Assembly: GCA_016873575.1 (NCBI GenBank)
Contig: VGWY01000116.1
Location: forward strand, 1-8,166
Length of the DNA: 8,166 nt
Reading direction: 5' to 3'
Source: Nitrospira sp.
GTDB lineage: Bacteria > Nitrospirota > Thermodesulfovibrionia > Thermodesulfovibrionales > SM23-35
Shown: positions 5,297-8,166 of the stretch, piece by piece
How positions within the stretch are numbered: the stretch's first letter is position 1
Layout: each line of letters begins with the position of its first letter
Program-made: the position numbers and the translations under genes
Notes under the pieces: generated by a model
What the model was told of the DNA's origin: nothing
The model's database searches: none
The model's input: the letters and a program-made list of their open reading frames with translations, nothing else

Positions 5297-6089
5297 AGTC
5301 TGTCAGTTTGAAGGTTATTGGTACCACTATTTTCCCGTTAACCCGTGGAAACGGCGCTGCCCTTTTTACAATCTTTATTGCTGCTGAATCGAGTAGTTCA
5401 GAGCCTGAGCCTCTTTCTACCCTGATATCCTCTGGATACCCGGTACTGTTAATGTTAAACTCCGTTATTACAGTCCCTTCAATCTTCTTTTTTCTTGCAA
5501 GAAATGGATAATCCTTTGCCTTTTCTATCGCAGCCCTTATCCCTTCAAACCCCTCCAAAATTCTGTTTCCTAATTGGTTTTTACCTGTGTTCTGAGCGGC
5601 AGTATTTTGTTCCGGTAATTCTCCCTTCCCCCCTTTAAAATCCCCCTCCAATCCCCCTTTAATAAATAATCCCTCCTTACCCCCCTTTAGAAAAGTGGGG
5701 CAGGGGGGATTATCCCTTTTCCAAAAGGGGGTATGGGGGGATTCGGGTGGCTTACTTTCATTGTCCTTTGTGGTGGTATGGGACATGTATGTTTCTACTG
5801 ATATTCCTGTATATGGGCTGTACCAAATAGTTGTACTTTTTTTACTATCCTCCGGGGTGATATTTTCGGCTATTCCTGTCCTTGTAATCCCCTCTCCCTT
5901 ACCCTCCCCCTCAAGGGGGGAGGGGTGGGTGGGGGTGTCTTCAGACAACTTTTCAAGAAGTGCGACCACCATAAAGTCTATCTTGACAGGGCTTGTCCTG
6001 TCCCTAACTCTCCCTCCGATAATAAAGACAGAAGCGATAATCATTATATGAATCATGATAGAGATAAATATGTTTTGCCTGATTCCCAT
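5280..6089 (-). CDS. tonB: TonB-family energy transducer with repeat-derived linker
   Basis: TonB proteins carry energy from the inner-membrane ExbBD proton channel to outer-membrane receptors. The 269 residues show an N-terminal membrane anchor (about 8-25, hydrophobic, after a short basic start), a long periplasmic linker (about 45-175) and a C-terminal TonB domain (about 185-262) with YPFLARKKKIEGTVITEFNI, then SGSELLDSAAIKIV and PFPRVNGKIVVPITFKL, matching the family pattern. The linker is not the usual Pro-Lys/Pro-Glu type. Much of it is translated palindromic repeat: HPSPLEGEGKGEG (55-67) and NPPCPTFLKGG (127-137) with flanking copies to about 155. The ATG shares its A with the receptor stop (TGATG), so translation is probably coupled and the partner is the receptor. 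No exbB or exbD is in the window. The stop overlaps the convergent hydrolase gene. Confidence 0.85.
   Translation of the reverse strand: MGIRQNIFISIMIHIMIIASVFIIGGRVRDRTSPVKIDFMVVALLEKLSEDTPTHPSPLEGEGKGEGITRTGIAENITPEDSKKSTTIWYSPYTGISVETYMSHTTTKDNESKPPESPHTPFWKRDNPPCPTFLKGGKEGLFIKGGLEGDFKGGKGELPEQNTAAQNTGKNQLGNRILEGFEGIRAAIEKAKDYPFLARKKKIEGTVITEFNINSTGYPEDIRVERGSGSELLDSAAIKIVKRAAPFPRVNGKIVVPITFKLTDSTSSH
5618..5744. repeat. Cluster of palindromic element copies inside the TonB-type gene
   Basis: One complete 44-nt copy lies at 5668-5711, the same length as the element in the hydrolase gene with six base differences. Partial arms flank it: C-rich left-arm pieces at about 5618-5636 and 5639-5662, and a right-arm copy at about 5712-5742 with its own hairpin (CCCTTTT 5714-5720 and AAAAGGG 5723-5729). 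The whole block is translated, the complete copy in the same frame as in the hydrolase and the right-hand copy in another frame. Confidence 0.85.
5888..5937. repeat. Second palindrome type in the TonB linker
   Basis: A G/C-run hairpin with arms CCCTCCCCC (5902-5910) and GGGGGAGGG (5916-5924). It differs in sequence from the 44-nt element and is translated on the minus strand as HPSPLEGEGKGEG. This peptide is familiar as the translation of a short intergenic repeat found in many bacterial genomes, so it probably entered the gene as DNA and not through protein-level evolution. Confidence 0.7.
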
Positions 6090-7954
6090 CAGAAATTAAG
6101 ACTTATCCCTCCGATAAATTGCACTGGTGGCATCGGATACCCTGTTTCTGTCTGGAAACCCCTGTCCAGAATGTTTTTGCCTGTTATGAATATCTCACCC
6201 GTAAAACCATTAGATGGTTTTACCTTCTGGCTGAGCTTTCCGTCAAGCAGGAAATAACAACGAGGGTCTCCTGCCTGAACAACATAATTTGTTACATAAC
6301 TCCCCTCTAAGGAAACAGTTGTCCCTTTTGCTGGATAAATAGATGCTGTACCTTTTATTTGATGTCTTGTACTGAATCTTATCTTATGCCCTGTTGTTCT
6401 GTCTTCAGGATCCATGAACGTATAACTTAACCCTACGTCGGCTGCATTGATATGGACTTTCCCTTCTGTTTCAACCCCTCTTACCCTTGCTTTTGCCACA
6501 TTCACAGGAGACCATCTCCATGGGCTGATCTCCTGCCATTGGATAAGGTCTTTAGATTTTTTTTCAAATGCAACGAGCTTGATATTGCCGTTATTCCCAA
6601 AAAATTTCTGGATACTGCCTTCATATTCTGTCGATTGTTCAGGCTTGAGATTCGGGTTGCCTACGGCCCAGCCTGTATCCGGCCAGTAAAGGGCATTCAT
6701 TGTAGGAACACGGAATCCCTTTCCAGCAGATAAAGAAACGTTTGTCTGATCGGGCAATTTTACCAGAAAAGATGCCTTGGGACTGAGTCTGTTTTTAGAA
6801 TCAATATCGTCATATCTTGCCCCAAGTGTTAAAACTATTTTTTCAAACAGTGATGTTTCATTCTGTAGAAACATTCCTTTTCTTGTTCTGCTGTGCTTCC
6901 CCACAGAATTAGCAGTATTTATGTTATCTCTGCTATCTATGTCCTCTTCTAAAAGTTCAAATCCGCCTGTAAGTAAATTTGATGAGCCTATTAATATGCT
7001 GTGCTGTAAATCAAGTCCGTTGACATGGTTTTTATGGGTGTTGTCTTCAATGCCAGGATTTGTATATTGTATTCTTGAATTATGACTGTAGAACTTTAAT
7101 GAAGTGTCTTTTGTCTTAAAGGCTATGCCTGTTAAGAGGTTTTCGTCTGTCTGAGTGGCAAAAGGGGTTGTCCACGTTAAGGAGCCGGGAGAGCCGGCAT
7201 CTTTATGGTTATAGTCAATATTGAGATCGGCACGGATGTCTTTCGATAAATCAAAGGTAATTTTGGTATTTATTGCATCAATGTCATAATCTGAATTAGT
7301 CCTGAATCCTTCCGAGCTCTCCTTAGAAAGTGAAAGATTAAAACCGGTCTTTCCTATTTTCCTTGAGGTGTTGAAACTGAGATCTCTTGTGACAAATCTA
7401 CCGTATGATGCACTGAATTTTGTTGCAGGTTCATCAGGGATTCGTGTAATTATATTTATGACACCACCCATAGCATCCGCACCATAGAGCGCAGATGAGG
7501 CACCCCTGAGAATCTCAATCCTCTCTATATTTTCAAGAGGGATAGAAATTGTATTAAGATCAACCCCCCCATCCCCGGGTTTGTTAAGACGTTTGCCGTC
7601 AATCAAGATAAGCACCTGCTCCGAGGTGGACCCTCTTAAGCTCACAGAAGCGGATGAGCCGCGATTACCATATTCGAACAGGTTAAGACCACTAACATTT
7701 CTTATGATTTCTGGTACAGTTCTGTAACTGCCTGATTCTATCTCTTTTTTTGTTATGACAGTCACATCCTGAGCAATATCTTCAACAGATTCCTCTATTC
7801 TTGTTGCCGTAACAACCACTTCTTCTAACTTTATTTTATCCTCTGCAAATGATAGGGTGAGAAGTGAAAAGTGAAAAGTGAAGAGTAATAAAATGCAAAT
7901 GATAGGCTTTAAAAACTGGAAACCGAAAGCTAATAGCTGATAACTTTTTTTCAT
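6089..7954 (-). CDS. btuB: TonB-dependent outer-membrane receptor, BtuB-like (cobalamin)
   Basis: The 621-residue protein has a hydrophobic signal segment (about 17-37, likely cut after SFA), a TonB box EEVVVTATR (44-52), a plug domain (about 54-172) with VPEIIRNVSGL, SVSLRGS, LILIDGKRLN and the RIEILRGASSALYGADAMGGVINIIT closing segment, then a beta-barrel (about 175-621) ending in the outer-membrane signature phenylalanine (ISLNF). Length matches BtuB (about 614 residues in E. coli). The cobalamin assignment rests mainly on the upstream riboswitch; sequence alone would only say TonB-dependent receptor. The start is well supported by GGAGG at 7960-7964, five bases before the ATG. The TonB-type gene overlaps its stop by one base. 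Residues 24-33 of the signal peptide are encoded by a heptamer repeat array, an odd origin for a secretion signal. Confidence 0.88.
   Translation of the reverse strand: MKKSYQLLAFGFQFLKPIICILLLFTFHFSLLTLSFAEDKIKLEEVVVTATRIEESVEDIAQDVTVITKKEIESGSYRTVPEIIRNVSGLNLFEYGNRGSSASVSLRGSTSEQVLILIDGKRLNKPGDGGVDLNTISIPLENIERIEILRGASSALYGADAMGGVINIITRIPDEPATKFSASYGRFVTRDLSFNTSRKIGKTGFNLSLSKESSEGFRTNSDYDIDAINTKITFDLSKDIRADLNIDYNHKDAGSPGSLTWTTPFATQTDENLLTGIAFKTKDTSLKFYSHNSRIQYTNPGIEDNTHKNHVNGLDLQHSILIGSSNLLTGGFELLEEDIDSRDNINTANSVGKHSRTRKGMFLQNETSLFEKIVLTLGARYDDIDSKNRLSPKASFLVKLPDQTNVSLSAGKGFRVPTMNALYWPDTGWAVGNPNLKPEQSTEYEGSIQKFFGNNGNIKLVAFEKKSKDLIQWQEISPWRWSPVNVAKARVRGVETEGKVHINAADVGLSYTFMDPEDRTTGHKIRFSTRHQIKGTASIYPAKGTTVSLEGSYVTNYVVQAGDPRCYFLLDGKLSQKVKPSNGFTGEIFITGKNILDRGFQTETGYPMPPVQFIGGISLNF
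7844..7906. repeat. TGAAAAG heptamer array flanked by 13-bp direct repeats
   Basis: Four 7-nt units stand head to tail: TGAGAAG, TGAAAAG, TGAAAAG, TGAAGAG (7858-7885). Identical copies of TGCAAATGATAGG flank them at 7844-7856 and 7894-7906, 50 nt apart. The block lies inside the signal-peptide codons of the receptor gene, and the two flanking copies are translated in different frames (IIC and SFA contexts). Confidence 0.85.
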
Positions 7955-8018
7955 TTTTTCCTCCCTCGAGAAATTTTTTTGGATTGTTATGTTTCAGAGT
8001 CTTCTGTACGTGTTCTTA

Positions 8019-8053
8019 ACTCATAACTCCGAACTTTTAACTCTGCACTCCTT
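8019..8053. repeat. ACTCNNA-type heptamer array in the receptor leader
   Basis: Five consecutive 7-nt units all begin with ACT: ACTCATA, ACTCCGA, ACTTTTA, ACTCTGC, ACTCCTT. The array fills the leader between the riboswitch core and the receptor start codon, where an expression platform would be expected. I see no GC-rich hairpin followed by a U-run on the minus strand here, so control of translation is more likely than termination. Confidence 0.65.
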
Positions 8054-8055
8054 TG

Positions 8056-8166
8056 TGTCTGGACAGGTCTTCCGGCTTGGGGCTATGGCGCCAAAACTCG
8101 TTTGGGGCCTCTCTACTCACCCACCTTCCCAATGGTTTTATAAACCACCAGTGGTTTATAAAACAG
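8056..8166 (-). promoter_or_regulatory. Cobalamin riboswitch, 3' part, cut by the window end
   Basis: Read on the minus strand, the order is ACCACTG (8149-8155, replacing the usual GCCACTG), a small hairpin (TGGTTT with AAACCA), GGGAAGG (8124-8130), a connecting stem region, and GCCGGAAGACCTG (8064-8076). This order and these strings match the 3' half of the adenosylcobalamin riboswitch, including the near-invariant GGAAGACCTG close to the end of the aptamer. The 5' half with the B12-contacting core should lie beyond 8166. It precedes a BtuB-like receptor gene in the right orientation. On binding cobalamin such elements normally lower expression of the uptake genes. Confidence 0.9.

Noticed and set aside
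6119..7085. Plus-strand open frames across the receptor gene
   Set aside because: They are shadows of the complete receptor coding sequence, with no ribosome sites or family motifs.

Overview
The window comes from a Gram-negative bacterium. It carries a TonB-dependent outer-membrane receptor, a TonB-type energy transducer and a NAD-dependent DNA ligase. The protein style, together with the abundance of short palindromic and 7-nt-period repeats, suggests an environmental lineage of the Nitrospirota or deltaproteobacterial type. That placement is an impression, not a demonstrated result.

Layout. (1) 95-946, minus strand: a zinc-ribbon HNH endonuclease-like protein, AT-rich compared with its neighbours. 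(2) 947-1230: a gap whose ligase-proximal part reads as the C-terminal tail of a REP-associated tyrosine transposase (RAYT), abutting the ligA stop codon. (3) 1231-3252, minus: ligA, complete. (4) 3253-3460: a gap with three copies of a 23-nt hairpin-forming unit. (5) 3461-3949, minus: a stand-alone CinA C-terminal domain protein (PncC-type NMN amidohydrolase). LigA releases NMN and PncC consumes it, so the pair makes metabolic sense. (6) 3950-4288: a 339-bp divergent intergenic region packed with repeats: a REP doublet with GTAG feet, an RGATGCA heptamer array, a 17-nt palindrome containing TATAAT, and a larger inverted-repeat doublet. (7) 4292-5296, plus: an alpha/beta hydrolase with a 44-nt palindromic element translated in frame. 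(8) 5280-6089, minus: a TonB-family protein whose linker consists largely of translated palindromic repeats; its 3' end overlaps the hydrolase gene by 17 bp. (9) 6089-7954, minus: a BtuB-like receptor overlapping the TonB-type gene by one base (TGATG). (10) 7955-8166: the receptor leader, with a heptamer array and the 3' part of a cobalamin riboswitch that runs off the window end.

How the parts work together. The riboswitch, receptor and TonB-type transducer form a coherent cobalamin-uptake operon transcribed leftward. The pncC-ligA pair links DNA ligation to pyridine nucleotide salvage. The most unusual aspect is the repeat load. At least four kinds of short palindromic or heptameric repeats sit between genes and also inside three coding sequences (hydrolase loop, TonB linker, receptor signal peptide), where they are translated. 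The GTAG-footed REPs and the RAYT-like remnant suggest one possible mobilising system for part of this load.
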